From: Streptomyces lanatus
Lineage (GTDB): Bacteria > Actinomycetota > Actinomycetes > Streptomycetales > Streptomycetaceae
DNA length: 64,000 nt
Direction of reading: 5' to 3'
Assembly: GCF_014655715.1 (NCBI RefSeq)
Contig: NZ_BNBM01000019.1
Coordinates: 124,001-188,000 of the forward strand
In this document: piece after piece, positions 32,548 to 41,195 of the stretch
How the letters are laid out: each line of letters begins with the position of its first letter
Numbering within the stretch: position 1 is the first letter of the stretch
Program-made: the position numbers and the translations under genes
Notes under the pieces: generated by a model
The model's input: the letters and a program-made list of their open reading frames with translations, nothing else
Told to the model about the DNA's origin: nothing
Database searches by the model: none

Positions 32548-33528
32548 TCAGCCCAGCCCCCACGCCCGCCCCATCCGGTACGCGGCACACAGGTTCACAT
32601 CCAGGACGTACGCCCCGGCGGTCCCGCACTGCTCGCTCCCGCTCCCCGGGTCGACGGGCTGCCCGTGCCCCATGCCGGTGACGCTGTACGTCTCCACGAC
32701 CGCGCGCCCTGCCGCGTCCCGGAAGACCTGGTGCGGATACCCGGCGACCGTGTCGCTCACGTCGGCCGTCTGGTCGGTGCCGTGCACATCGGTCCACTGG
32801 CGCATGAGGTCGGTCATGTTGACGGGCTTCACGGTGTAGTCGGCCGTGCCCTGGAAGGCGATCAGCGTGGGCCAGGGGCCGGGGTGGGCGGCGCGTACGC
32901 GGTCGCCCCACTGCTTCGGGGTCTGAGTGGCCCCGACGTACATGCAGACGTACGGCGACCCGGCGGCCTGCGCGCATCCGTACGGCAGCCCGGCCACGAT
33001 CCCGCCGGACGCGAACCGCTCCGGGTACGCCGCCATCATCACGGCCGTCATGCCGCCCCCGGCGGACAGCCCGGTGACATACACGCGCGACCCGTCGCCG
33101 GAGACATCGGCGAGCTGCCGGTCGACCATCTGGGCGACGGACGCGGCCTCGCCCTGGCCGCGCGCGATATCGCCGCTCTGGAACCAGTTGAAGCAGGAGG
33201 ATGCGTTGTTGGCGGTCTGCTGCTGCGGCAGGACGACCGAGAAGCCCCAGCGGTCGGCGAGTTGGAGCCATCCGCTGCCGGTGCCATAGCCGGAGGCGTT
33301 CTGGGTGCAGCCGTGCAGGGCGACGACCACGGGCCGGCCGGTGGGCAGGCCGTCGGGGACGTAGCGGAACATGCGCAGGGCACCGGGGTTGGTCCCGAAG
33401 CCGGTGACCTCCTGGAGGGAGGCGGCGGTGGCCCGGCCGGGGGTGAGGAAGGCGGCGATCAGGGCGATGAGGAGGGTCGCCAGGGCGAGGGGGGTGGGAC
33501 GGCGGCTTGCGGCTCTGGTCTGTGTCAT
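32548..33528 (-). CDS. Secreted PHB-depolymerase/CE1-like esterase
   Basis: A 326-residue alpha/beta hydrolase with signal peptide (LALATLLIALIAAFLTPGRATA). The oxyanion region is VALHGCTQNASG, the nucleophile elbow GLSAGGGMTA, and the catalytic His lies in SVTGMGHGQPVDPG. This is the esterase_phd pattern shared by PHB depolymerases, feruloyl esterases and acetylxylan esterases. It lacks an obvious substrate-binding domain. Four Cys in the mature protein suggest disulfides. ATG 33528 has no Shine-Dalgarno sequence (CCCTCCGC precedes it), so it may be leaderless or start elsewhere. Confidence 0.85.
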   Translation of the reverse strand: MTQTRAASRRPTPLALATLLIALIAAFLTPGRATAASLQEVTGFGTNPGALRMFRYVPDGLPTGRPVVVALHGCTQNASGYGTGSGWLQLADRWGFSVVLPQQQTANNASSCFNWFQSGDIARGQGEAASVAQMVDRQLADVSGDGSRVYVTGLSAGGGMTAVMMAAYPERFASGGIVAGLPYGCAQAAGSPYVCMYVGATQTPKQWGDRVRAAHPGPWPTLIAFQGTADYTVKPVNMTDLMRQWTDVHGTDQTADVSDTVAGYPHQVFRDAAGRAVVETYSVTGMGHGQPVDPGSGSEQCGTAGAYVLDVNLCAAYRMGRAWGLG

Positions 33529-33595
33529 GCGGAGGGACCGTAGAAGCGTGAACGGTCCGTCGATATGGGGTGGGACACCACAACGGACACGGCCG

Positions 33596-34162
33596 TCATG
33601 GGGGTGGGCCCTGCGGCAGGGTGCGGAACTGCCGCACGAGCGCCCTCGGGTCCCGCGCGACCTGCCACAGGCCGATCGAGAGCAGCAGCACGCTGGTGAC
33701 GAAGCAGACCCAGAACACGAACTGGGCGCCCGTCGCCAGGTCATGGGTGCCGCCGCTGTCGTAGCGGCAGTACGCCTGCGGAGGAAACGCCTTGGAGACG
33801 CCGACACCGCCGTAGTACATGGAGCACGGGTCCTCGCCGGGGTCCTTGAGGGCGTCGTCCGCCGTGACGACCAGCAGCCAGGCGAGCGCCGTCGCCGGGA
33901 CCGTGGCGAACACCGTCATCTTCGACCAGAGCGGCAGCCGGGGGTGGCCGAGGAGTCCGATCAGGGCGAGCAGTACGACCACGAACACCGCGGCGACGGC
34001 CACGGCGGCGGACGACTCGTCGAGCACCGCCTCCAGGAGCCAGATCACCGCGGCCACCGGGGGCGCGGTGAGGACGAGGACCTTGATGCCGCGGGGGATG
34101 CGCGGCTGGGCGAGCAGATACAGGGCGAGCGCGCAGGCGAGGAGGGCGAGGAGCGTGATCAC
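33596..34162 (-). CDS. Four-helix membrane protein, unknown
   Basis: GTG 34162 overlaps the stop of the upstream lipoprotein gene (GTGA), giving 188 residues. Four membrane segments are visible: TLLALLACALALYLLA, VLVLTAPPVAAVIWLLEAV, AVAAVFVVVLLALIGLL plus MTVFATVPATALAWLLVV, and VFWVCFVTSVLLLSIGLW. A loop with CSMYYGG and YCRYDSGG lies between the last helices; the two Cys may be bonded outside. I know no functional family. Translational coupling suggests joint function with the DUF4232 lipoprotein. Confidence 0.75.
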   Translation of the reverse strand: MITLLALLACALALYLLAQPRIPRGIKVLVLTAPPVAAVIWLLEAVLDESSAAVAVAAVFVVVLLALIGLLGHPRLPLWSKMTVFATVPATALAWLLVVTADDALKDPGEDPCSMYYGGVGVSKAFPPQAYCRYDSGGTHDLATGAQFVFWVCFVTSVLLLSIGLWQVARDPRALVRQFRTLPQGPPP

Positions 34163-35166
34163 GGCTGCCGGGTGGCGGCGGGGGCCGTCTCGTCCTTGCG
34201 CCACGGTCCGACGCCGAGCTTGCCCGTGGTGCCGAGGTCGAGGTCCGGTATCACCATGACGGGGCGGGCGTCCGGCTCGGGCCACACGCGGACGTACGGT
34301 GCGTTCACCGGGTCGCCGACGCCGAGTTCGGTGGTGTTGCGCCACGCCAGCGTGGTCGCCGCGGCCTCGCCCGGACGCAGGACGACCGGCTGCGGGCTGT
34401 CGCTCCCGCCGAGCCCGGTACTGATCGCACCGGTTCCCTCAAGGATCTTCACGCCCTTCACGGGGTCGTGGTCCTCGTCGTGGAGTTCCAGCTTCGGGTA
34501 ACCGTCGAGCCGATACGTCCCGGTACCGCAGTTGACGAGATGCAGACCGACGACGCGCAGGCCCATGGCGGCGTCCCCCTGGTCGGCGTACAGATGCACC
34601 CCGGACTTGGGGCACGGCCCCGAGGCCGTCGAGAACTCGGCGGTGGGCACGCTGCGCACCTTGACCACCTCGACGCCCGTCACGTCGCTCGTCTGGACGC
34701 TCGCCTCCCTCATGGTGACGGTGCCCTTGACGGTCCGCCCCGGTTCTACCGCCTCGACGATGCCCTCCCCATTCACGGACGCGGCTCCCGACCCCGGGCG
34801 GAAACCGAGGGTCACCGTGTAATTCGCGGCCTCGGCCAGCCGATTGGTGACCTCGAAATCGGCGCTGTAGTCGACACCCTCACAGCCGCTCCCCGCTCCC
34901 CAGGCGTACAGCCCGGTGATCTTCACCCCGTCGTCGGGCTCACTGTCGGCGGAGGGCACGGGCACCGATCTCGGCGTACCGGATGGACTCGCGGCCGGTT
35001 CGGTGGCCGCCTGCTGCCCGCCGTACTGCGAGTACTGCGAGGGGCACAGCTTCTCGGCCCGGACCCGCCCGTTGTCACCGCCCGGCGAGGCGCTCTCGGA
35101 ACCACATGCGGCAAGCAACAGAACACCGGCGATGACGGCCGGAGCCGTGCGGGAGGCGGTAGACAT
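34159..35166 (-). CDS. DUF4232-type lipoprotein
   Basis: A 335-residue lipoprotein with the signal APAVIAGVLLLAACGSE (lipobox LAAC, Cys at about residue 21). A Ser/Pro/Thr linker is followed by an Ig-like domain (ADFEVTNRLAEAANYTVTLG) and a DUF4232 domain from about residue 185, starting LYADQGDAAMGLRVVGLHLVN, with CG and a terminal PDLDLGTTGKLGVGPW. Such proteins are abundant in Streptomyces and have no known function. ATG 35166 follows GAGGTGGGCGG. Confidence 0.82.
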   Translation of the reverse strand: MSTASRTAPAVIAGVLLLAACGSESASPGGDNGRVRAEKLCPSQYSQYGGQQAATEPAASPSGTPRSVPVPSADSEPDDGVKITGLYAWGAGSGCEGVDYSADFEVTNRLAEAANYTVTLGFRPGSGAASVNGEGIVEAVEPGRTVKGTVTMREASVQTSDVTGVEVVKVRSVPTAEFSTASGPCPKSGVHLYADQGDAAMGLRVVGLHLVNCGTGTYRLDGYPKLELHDEDHDPVKGVKILEGTGAISTGLGGSDSPQPVVLRPGEAAATTLAWRNTTELGVGDPVNAPYVRVWPEPDARPVMVIPDLDLGTTGKLGVGPWRKDETAPAATRQP

Positions 35167-35240
35167 CCGCCCACCTCACCAGGGAGCGCTCCCACAGGCT
35201 GTGGCGGAACCCACACCTCCGGTCACAGCAGTGTCACAGA

Positions 35241-36548
35241 TCACTCGTCACTCTGGACGCGATGGTCGACCTCGGTGACATGGAACTCTCCGTAGCCGAA
35301 CCGCTCACCGAGCGCCTTGTAGCGGGCGAGCCTCGCTCTGGTGAGGAACATCCCCAGCGCGACCAAGGCGCGCAGGAACATCCGGAAGCCGAGGTCGGGA
35401 TCCACCTGGGTGACGACCTGCTCCAGCGCCCGCGCCACCACGGCGCCGGGTATGGGGTGCCAGTGCGGCTGCACCTCCCTGGTCACCAACTCGGGTGCGA
35501 TTTCCCGGAGTTCACGCAGCACCTCATCCGCCAGGTCCGCACGGACGGGCGCCGGAGCGGGATGGTGGTCCGGCGCCACATCCCGCAGCCGCTCCCGGCA
35601 GACATCGGCGATCTGCTCCAGCCATCGCCGTACGTCAATGCTGTAGCGGTCGATCCTGAAGCCGCCGTCGGACCCGGCCAGCCAGAGCGCGGTGAGCGCG
35701 TCATCGGACAGCTCGGAGGCGTGCAGCCGCGTGACGTCCGCCAGCAGAACGGCGGCCGCGGTGCCCGGCGGCTGCAGGACGTCGTCGTACCGGGCCGTGT
35801 CACGGACGACCTCCCGTGCCGTGTATTCGAACCATTCCCCGGAGAACCGCGAGACGAGTTCTGAGAACCCGAAGTTCCAGGAACTGTCACGGCGGGTGAT
35901 GTCGATGGGCGGCCAGTCGACCCGCAGGTCGTCGCGGATGACCGCGAAGGGGTACCCGAACGGGTCGCTCAGCTCGACAAACCTGTCGTAGCGCCCCTTG
36001 GCCACCGTCACGGAGTGCGCCTTCAGGATCCGCAGCAGCAGCCGGAAGCCGAGCTCCTCATCGGCCTCGACAACGGCCGACCGCAGCGCCGCGACCGTAC
36101 CGGGCACGGGGACCGCACGCACCAGGTCCGCCTCGACCGCCCCGATCTCGGCGAGTACGGCGTCCCGCATCGCCCCCTTCGCCGGCGCGCGAGGGCCATT
36201 CGGCGGCTTGATGACGCTCACATACTTCGTGGCAGCCCGCGGGCGCTTCGGCGCGGGCGGCGGATACGCCTCTGACCAGGCACGCAGCCAGGACCTTATG
36301 GTCGTCCCCCGAGCCGTCGGATCGAACCTTCCCCGGTCGGCGGCCAGCCACAGGGTCCGGATCACCTCGTCCGTCAGGTCGGACTCCAGCAGGCTCCGGG
36401 CATCCTCGCCGAGCTGCTCGTCCCCCTCGACCTCGCCCTCGGGCAACGGCAGCAGCTCGCCCCCCGCCCTCCCGGCGAGGCCGCTGAGCCCGAAGTCCGC
36501 GTCGTACATCACGTAGTACGGCTCGTCCTGCTCCTCCGGCTGTGCCAT
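35241..36548 (-). CDS. Unknown soluble protein with internal duplication
   Basis: A 435-residue protein of no recognised family. Two related halves are visible. Half 1 (about 58-205) has LTDEVIRTLWLAADRGRF and EADEELGFRLLLRILKAHSV. Half 2 (about 285-425) has LSDDALTALWLAGSDGGF and QVDPDLGFRMFLRALVALGM, with a shared ending GRYDRFVELSDPFGY/ARYKALGERFGYG. Each half is mostly helical and acidic. No signal or membrane segment. ATG follows GGACGGGGGACG. It ends upstream of a 75-base gap to the lipoprotein gene, so they may share a transcript. Confidence 0.75.
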   Translation of the reverse strand: MAQPEEQDEPYYVMYDADFGLSGLAGRAGGELLPLPEGEVEGDEQLGEDARSLLESDLTDEVIRTLWLAADRGRFDPTARGTTIRSWLRAWSEAYPPPAPKRPRAATKYVSVIKPPNGPRAPAKGAMRDAVLAEIGAVEADLVRAVPVPGTVAALRSAVVEADEELGFRLLLRILKAHSVTVAKGRYDRFVELSDPFGYPFAVIRDDLRVDWPPIDITRRDSSWNFGFSELVSRFSGEWFEYTAREVVRDTARYDDVLQPPGTAAAVLLADVTRLHASELSDDALTALWLAGSDGGFRIDRYSIDVRRWLEQIADVCRERLRDVAPDHHPAPAPVRADLADEVLRELREIAPELVTREVQPHWHPIPGAVVARALEQVVTQVDPDLGFRMFLRALVALGMFLTRARLARYKALGERFGYGEFHVTEVDHRVQSDE

Positions 36549-36577
36549 CGTCCCCCGTCCTTCGCGCTACCGGCATG

Positions 36578-36615
36578 ACAAAGGCCCCGCTGCCCTAGAG
36601 CAGTGAGGCCTTTGT
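36578..36615 (-). terminator. Terminator downstream of ssrA
   Basis: On the minus strand ACAAAGGCCTCACTGC and GCAGCGGGGCCTTTGT form a 16-bp stem with G-U and one or two mismatched positions around TCTAGG. It lies 15 bases after the tmRNA 3' end. Confidence 0.75.
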
Positions 36616-36629
36616 CCACATGGGATGAG

Positions 36630-36995
36630 TGGAGATGGCGGGAATCGAACCCGCGTCCAACGGTGCGGAATCAGGGCTTCTCCGTGTGCAGTTCGCTGTG
36701 ATTTTCTCGGCCCCGGCGATCACGCGAACAAGTCGCCGACGGGCCCAGTCACTGTTAGATTTCCCTCTTCACCCCGTGACCGGGATCAAGGTTTAGTTCC
36801 CTAGCTGATGCCAGGATCCGGGTCGGGAACAGCCCCGGGCTGACACTTCGCAAGTCGCTACTTAGGCAGCGAGGGCGAAGGAATCGCGCTTGGTATTGGC
36901 GATTATTTTTTGCGACATATGGTTTACGAGATCATTGCCGCTTCCTCGACACGCTTCCCCTGCTTCGACAGCCGCTGTCGAAACCGATCATCCCC
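36630..36995 (-). ncRNA. ssrA: Transfer-messenger RNA (tmRNA)
   Basis: The minus strand starts GGGGATGATCGGTTTCGACA, the canonical tmRNA 5' end. It finishes with the T arm GGTTCGATTCCCGCC and CATCTCCA, which pairs with GGGGATG in the acceptor stem. CCA is not encoded. The tag frame at 36862-36900 reads ANTKRDSFALAA-stop. Resume codon is GCC after the AATAATC context. tmRNA rescues stalled ribosomes with SmpB, whose gene lies directly upstream on the same strand. Confidence 0.97.
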
Positions 36996-37012
36996 ATGTT
37001 GTTTTTTCAATC

Positions 37013-37029
37013 CCTCCGGAGACCGGAGG
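37013..37029 (-). terminator. Hairpin between smpB and ssrA
   Basis: CCTCCGG-AGA-CCGGAGG is a perfect 7-bp stem, followed on the minus strand by GATTGAAAAAACAAC just before the tmRNA 5' end. It may end the smpB transcript or belong to the tmRNA precursor. Confidence 0.5.
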
Positions 37030-37107
37030 AGGGCGCACCCTCTGTGAGGTGCAGGTCCATCGTACGTGACCAACGCACGACGATGCCAGCCAATTCCCGG
37101 CGGCCTC

Positions 37108-37662
37108 CTACACGCCCCGCTGCCGCCGCTTCGCCGCCGCGATCGCGCGGTCCGACTCCCGCCGGTCCTGCTTCTCGCGCAGGGTCTGACGCTTGTCGTA
37201 CTCCTTCTTGCCTCGTGCGAGGGCGATCTCGGCCTTCGCGCGGCCGTCCTTGAAGTACAGGGCGAGCGGCACGATGGTGTGGCCCGTCTCCTGGGACTTG
37301 GCCTCCAGCTTGTCGATCTCCTCGCGGTGCAGGAGCAGCTTGCGCTTGCGGCGCGCGGAGTGGTTGGTCCAGCTGCCCTGGTGATACTCCGGGATGTGGG
37401 CGTTGTGCAGCCACGCCTCGCCCCGGTCGATCTGGACGAAGCCGTCGGTCAGCGACGTCCGGCCCTCGCGCAGCGACTTGACCTCGGTGCCCATGAGGAC
37501 GAGGCCCGCCTCATAGGTGTCGATGATCGCGTAGTCGTGCCGGGCCTTCTTGTTCTGGGCGACGATCTTGCGCTTGCCGCCCTTCTCGCCTTCCCTGGCC
37601 TTCGCGGCCGTCCCGCCCTGCTTGGGCTGGGACTCCTTCGGTACGTACATTCCCTTGCTCAT
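37108..37662 (-). CDS. smpB: SsrA-binding protein SmpB
   Basis: A 184-residue RNA-binding partner of tmRNA that places it in the ribosomal A site. A Lys/Gly-rich N-terminus of about 30 residues precedes the core (KIVAQNKKARHDYAIIDTYEAGLVLMGTEVKSLREG ... in overlapping motifs). WLHNAHIPEY follows, then the basic tail KKEYDKRQTLREKQ that becomes helical in the mRNA channel. ATG 37662 has GGACGG six bases upstream; ATG 37674 is less likely. It directly precedes ssrA. Confidence 0.95.
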   Translation of the reverse strand: MSKGMYVPKESQPKQGGTAAKAREGEKGGKRKIVAQNKKARHDYAIIDTYEAGLVLMGTEVKSLREGRTSLTDGFVQIDRGEAWLHNAHIPEYHQGSWTNHSARRKRKLLLHREEIDKLEAKSQETGHTIVPLALYFKDGRAKAEIALARGKKEYDKRQTLREKQDRRESDRAIAAAKRRQRGV

Positions 37663-37734
37663 AGTGCCGTCCATTTTCGCACTACGGAGGGGGTGCGGGG
37701 AAAGCCGATTTACTAGGTCGGTCCACTACTCGGT

Positions 37735-38901
37735 CTACGACTCGCCGAGGCCGCTCAGGACCGTCTCGGCCCGCCCCAGCACACCGCGGTCGGCCTCCAG
37801 GTCGGGGGTGATGCCCCGGCCGTCGACGGTCCGCCCGGAGGGGGTGCGGTAGTGGCCGACGGTCAGCTCGGCGACGGAGCCGTCGGGCAGCCGGCTCGGC
37901 ATCTGTACCGAACCCTTGCCGAAGGTGCGGGTGCCCACGACGACCGCGCGACCGCGGTCCTGGAGGGCGCCGGTGAGCAGTTCGGCGGCGCTCATGGTGC
38001 CGCCGTCGACGACCGCGACGAGCGGCCGGCCGGTGTCGCCGCCGGGTTCGGCGTGCAGGGCGCGCTGGGCGCCGTCGACGTCGTAGGTGGCGACGAGGCC
38101 GCCGTCGAGGAAGGCGGAGGCGGCGGTGACGGCCTCGGTGACCAGACCGCCGGAGTTGCCCCGCAGGTCGAGGACGATGCCGGTGGCGGCCGGGGCCTTG
38201 CGTACGGCGGCTCGGACCTCGTCGCCCGCGCCCTTGGTGAAGGACGCGATCCGGATGACGGTGATGCCGCCGGCGAGCGACCGAACGGTGACCGGGTCGA
38301 TGGACATCCGGGCGCGCCGCAGTGTGAGGTCCCACGCGCGCGTGCCCCGTTCCACGCCCAGCCGCACGCTCGTACCGGCCGGCGTGTCCAGCGTGTCGCC
38401 CCTGAGTAAGGCGACGACCTCGGTCACCGGACGCCCGTCGACCTCGGCGCCGTCGACGCTGCGCAGCCGGTCTCCCGCGCGGATCCCTGCGGTGGCCGCG
38501 GGCGATCCGGGCCGCACCTTCGACACCTCGATACGGCCGTCCCGCTCACGCCGGGCCCACAGCCCGACGCCGGTGTACGCGCCGTCCAGGGCCTCCTCGA
38601 ACTCCTCGTACTCGCCCTGGGAGTAGACGGCGCCCCAGCGGTCGCCGCTGCGGCTGACCGCGCGTTCGGCGGCCTCCATGGGGGACTCGCCGGCGGCCAT
38701 GGCCTCGGCGGCGGCCTCGGCGACGTCCTCGGGCCGCCCCGCGGGTACGGCCGAACGGGCCTCGTCGGCCGGGGATTTCCGGTCAGGGCCGGGCAGCGAG
38801 CCGGTCGCGGCACCGGCGACGAGCACGCTCGCGAAGACCAATGTCAGGGCGGCCCCGCGGCCGAAGCGGCGGGGCTGACAGAACAGGTCACGACCTGACA
38901 T
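37735..38901 (-). CDS. S41-family (C-terminal processing) protease with PDZ domain
   Basis: A 388-residue exported protease. An N-terminal signal anchor (ALTLVFASVLVAGAATG) is followed by a cap region, a PDZ domain from about residue 120 (VGLWARRERDGRIEVSKVRP), and the S41 core. The catalytic Ser lies in GGTMSAAELL and the Lys in TFGKGSVQMP, with GNSGG before them. It cleaves exported proteins near their C-termini. It lies between ftsX and smpB, a conserved actinobacterial order, with a hairpin separating it from ftsX. The start ATG 38901 lacks a strong ribosome site. Confidence 0.92.
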   Translation of the reverse strand: MSGRDLFCQPRRFGRGAALTLVFASVLVAGAATGSLPGPDRKSPADEARSAVPAGRPEDVAEAAAEAMAAGESPMEAAERAVSRSGDRWGAVYSQGEYEEFEEALDGAYTGVGLWARRERDGRIEVSKVRPGSPAATAGIRAGDRLRSVDGAEVDGRPVTEVVALLRGDTLDTPAGTSVRLGVERGTRAWDLTLRRARMSIDPVTVRSLAGGITVIRIASFTKGAGDEVRAAVRKAPAATGIVLDLRGNSGGLVTEAVTAASAFLDGGLVATYDVDGAQRALHAEPGGDTGRPLVAVVDGGTMSAAELLTGALQDRGRAVVVGTRTFGKGSVQMPSRLPDGSVAELTVGHYRTPSGRTVDGRGITPDLEADRGVLGRAETVLSGLGES

Positions 38902-38924
38902 GCCGGTGAGTCTAGGACAACGCG

Positions 38925-38961
38925 AAGGGGCCGTACGGTGCCTTGCCCGTACGGCCCCCTT
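38925..38961 (-). terminator. Terminator downstream of ftsX
   Basis: AAGGGGCCGTACGG pairs with CCGTACGGCCCCCTT (one extra C) around TGCCTTGC. It begins nine bases after the ftsX stop. Confidence 0.75.
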
Positions 38962-38969
38962 GGCGTTGG

Positions 38970-39887
38970 TCACACCTTCAGGTACTTGCGCAGCGCGAAG
39001 AACGCCGCCAACGCCGGCATCAGCAGGCTTGTCGCGAGGATGAGCGGCAGCTTCGTCAACACCGCGTCCCAGCCGATGAAGTTGATCAGATTCAGTTTCT
39101 CCGACAGGGCCAGGCCGTGGTCGATGATGAAGTACCGGGCGACCACCAGGAAGCCACAGGCGACCGTGCCGCCGATGAGCCCGGCGACCGCGGCCTCCAT
39201 GATGAACGGCGCCTGGATGTAGAAGCCGGAGGCGCCGACCAGCCGCATGATGCCGGTCTCACGCCGCCGGCTGAACGCCGAGACCCGCACGGTGTTGACG
39301 ATCAGCATCAGCGCGACGACCAGCATCAGCGCCATCACCGCCCGCGCGGCCCAGTTCATGCCGTTCAGCAGCCCGAACAGGTTGTCCAGGATGCCCTTCT
39401 GGTCCTGCACGGACTGCACACCGTCACGCCCGTCGAAGGCGGTCGCGATGACCTGGTACTTCTCCGGGTCCTTCAGCTTGATCCGGTACGACTCCTGCAT
39501 CTGGTCCGGCGTCAGGGAGGCGGCCAGCGGGGAGTCGCCGAACTGCTCCTTGTAGTGCTTGTACGCCTGGTCCTGCGACTCGTACGTCACCTTCTCGACG
39601 ACCGTCATCTTGTCCAGGTCGCCGAGGATCTCCTTCTTCTGGTCGTCGGTGACCGCACCCTTGGCGCAGTTGGGGTCGGACTCGGCGTCGCTCTTGTTGC
39701 AGAGGAAGACGGAGACGTTGACCTTGTCGTACCAGTAGCCCTTCATCGTGTTGACCTGGTCGCTCATCAGGAGCGACCCGCCGAACAGGGCGAGCGACAG
39801 GGCTACGGAGACGATGACGGCGAACGTCATCGTCAGATTGCGGCGGAGACCGACACCGATCTCGGAGAGTACGAACTGGGCGCGCAT
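38970..39887 (-). CDS. ftsX: Cell division ABC-like permease FtsX
   Basis: A 305-residue membrane protein with the standard topology: helix 1 at residues 22-44, a large extracellular loop to about residue 175, then three more helices. The N-terminus MRAQFVLSEIGVGLRRNLTM is typical for Gram-positive FtsX. The loop contains two Cys (FLCNKSDAESDPNCAKG), likely bonded. With FtsE it transmits ATP-driven signals to peptidoglycan hydrolases outside. The gene follows ftsE after 38 bases in the same operon. Confidence 0.96.
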   Translation of the reverse strand: MRAQFVLSEIGVGLRRNLTMTFAVIVSVALSLALFGGSLLMSDQVNTMKGYWYDKVNVSVFLCNKSDAESDPNCAKGAVTDDQKKEILGDLDKMTVVEKVTYESQDQAYKHYKEQFGDSPLAASLTPDQMQESYRIKLKDPEKYQVIATAFDGRDGVQSVQDQKGILDNLFGLLNGMNWAARAVMALMLVVALMLIVNTVRVSAFSRRRETGIMRLVGASGFYIQAPFIMEAAVAGLIGGTVACGFLVVARYFIIDHGLALSEKLNLINFIGWDAVLTKLPLILATSLLMPALAAFFALRKYLKV

Positions 39888-39925
39888 GGCGTCTGGTTAA
39901 GCCTTTCCGTGGAGCGTGTCGGCGG

Positions 39926-40615
39926 TCAGTGCTGGTAGCCGTAGACGCCGCGTGCCTGGTCGCGGACGAGGCGGCCCTTCTCCAGCTCGATGACGCGCTT
40001 GCGCATCTGGTCCACGATGTTCTGATCGTGCGTGGCCATCACGACCGTCGTGCCCGTCCGGTTGATCCGGTCGAGCAGCTTCATGATGCCGACGGAGGTC
40101 TGCGGGTCGAGGTTGCCGGTGGGCTCGTCGCAGATGAGCAGCTTCGGACGGTTCACGAAGGCGCGGGCGATGGCCACCCGCTGCTGCTCACCACCCGACA
40201 GCTCGCCGGGCATCCGGTCCTCCTTGCCGCCGAGCCCGACGAGGTCGAGCACCTGCGGCACGGACTTGCGGATCTCGCCGCGCGACTTGCCGATGACCTC
40301 CTGGGCGAAGGCGACGTTCTCGCCGACCGTCTTGTTCGGCAGCAGCCGGAAGTCCTGGAACACCGTCCCCAGCTGGCGCCGCATCTGCGGGACCTTCCAG
40401 TTGGAGAGGCGCGCGAGGTCCTTGCCCAGAATGTGCACCTGTCCATGGCTGGCCCGCTCCTCGCGGAGGATCAGCCGCAGGAAGGTGGACTTTCCGGAGC
40501 CGGAGGACCCCACGAGGAACACGAACTCGCCCTTCTCCACTTCCAGGGACACATCCCTGAGTGCGGGGCGGGTCTGCTTGGGGTAGACCTTGGAGACGTT
40601 GTCGAATCGGATCAC
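39926..40615 (-). CDS. ftsE: Cell division ATP-binding protein FtsE
   Basis: A 229-residue ABC ATPase. GTG 40615 begins MIRFDNVSKVYPKQ; the long upstream open frame is noise. Walker A is GSSGSGKST, the signature LSGGEQQRVAIARA, Walker B LLICDEPTGNLDP, and the switch His is in MATHDQ. FtsE couples ATP hydrolysis to FtsX, regulating wall hydrolysis at growth and division sites. The ribosome site is weak. Sits upstream of ftsX, S41 protease, smpB and ssrA. Confidence 0.96.
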   Translation of the reverse strand: MIRFDNVSKVYPKQTRPALRDVSLEVEKGEFVFLVGSSGSGKSTFLRLILREERASHGQVHILGKDLARLSNWKVPQMRRQLGTVFQDFRLLPNKTVGENVAFAQEVIGKSRGEIRKSVPQVLDLVGLGGKEDRMPGELSGGEQQRVAIARAFVNRPKLLICDEPTGNLDPQTSVGIMKLLDRINRTGTTVVMATHDQNIVDQMRKRVIELEKGRLVRDQARGVYGYQH

Positions 40616-40893
40616 GGATGCACCACGGGTAGCCGGGGGTAGATGAGCGTGACCATACGCGAACCAGGGGTGGGGGCGCAGTCGCCGGAAGGGGTTGCGT
40701 AGAGCTTGTGCGTTTTTGTGCCGGTCAGGTGACGCCCTCCCAGCCACACACGGCCCGCAGCCGCGAGACAATGGAACCCACCACTCCGCAGGCGCCCGAG
40801 CCGCACACGGAGGAACCTGGCATTGTAGAAGGGGGAACGTTCCACGGGCCGAACCCGTTGAACCCCCGGAGGGACTCGCAAGGAGGGTGGCGC

Positions 40894-41085
40894 ATGACGT
40901 ACGACCGGCTGGTGTGCGCGAACTGTGCCGCGCCCGTGAGTGAGGGCCGCTGCCCCGTGTGCCGGGCGAACCGTGAGCGGCTGCAGCAGGAGAACTTGTT
41001 CGCGGGTCTGAACCCGATGACGCTGATCGCCCTGCTGGCAGTGCTGATCGCGGCGGTCGCGCTGCTGGCGCACCAGACAGCGTAA
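40894..41085 (+). CDS. Small zinc-ribbon membrane protein
   Basis: A 63-residue protein. ATG 40894 has a near-ideal AAGGAGGGTGGCGC before it, so the longer open frame upstream is not used. Two CxxC pairs (CANCAAPVSEGRCPVC) form a zinc ribbon. A short linker, ANRERLQQENLF, leads to a C-terminal membrane helix (LIALLAVLIAAVALLA). It is probably a tail-anchored protein facing the cytoplasm. Divergent from ftsE; function unknown. A 10-base palindrome GGAACGTTCC lies at 40834-40843 in its upstream region. Confidence 0.8.
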   Translation: MTYDRLVCANCAAPVSEGRCPVCRANRERLQQENLFAGLNPMTLIALLAVLIAAVALLAHQTA

Positions 41086-41117
41086 GAGGCATTCGCTCCA
41101 CCGCACGCGGACATGAC

Positions 41118-41152
41118 GAGGGGCCCGGAGCGAAGCACGCTCCGGGCCCCTC
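41118..41152. terminator. Bidirectional terminator between convergent genes
   Basis: GAGGGGCCCGGAGCG-AAGCA-CGCTCCGGGCCCCTC, a perfect 15-bp stem. It lies between the zinc-ribbon gene (+) and the LAETG protein gene (-) and can serve both. Confidence 0.85.
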
Positions 41153-41195
41153 GACCGTACGACGTCAGTCACACGGCGTGCACGACGGGCTACCG

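Noticed and set aside
36630..36670. Separate tRNA gene (TGGAGATGGCGGG...GAACCC pattern)
   Set aside because: It is the T arm and acceptor end of tmRNA; no anticodon arm accompanies it, and the 5' GGGGATG partner is 366 bases away.
40771..40893. N-terminal extension of the zinc-ribbon protein (MEPTTPQAPEP...)
   Set aside because: In frame, but a near-perfect Shine-Dalgarno sequence lies directly before ATG 40894 and the extension is uncharacteristic; left as a minor possibility.
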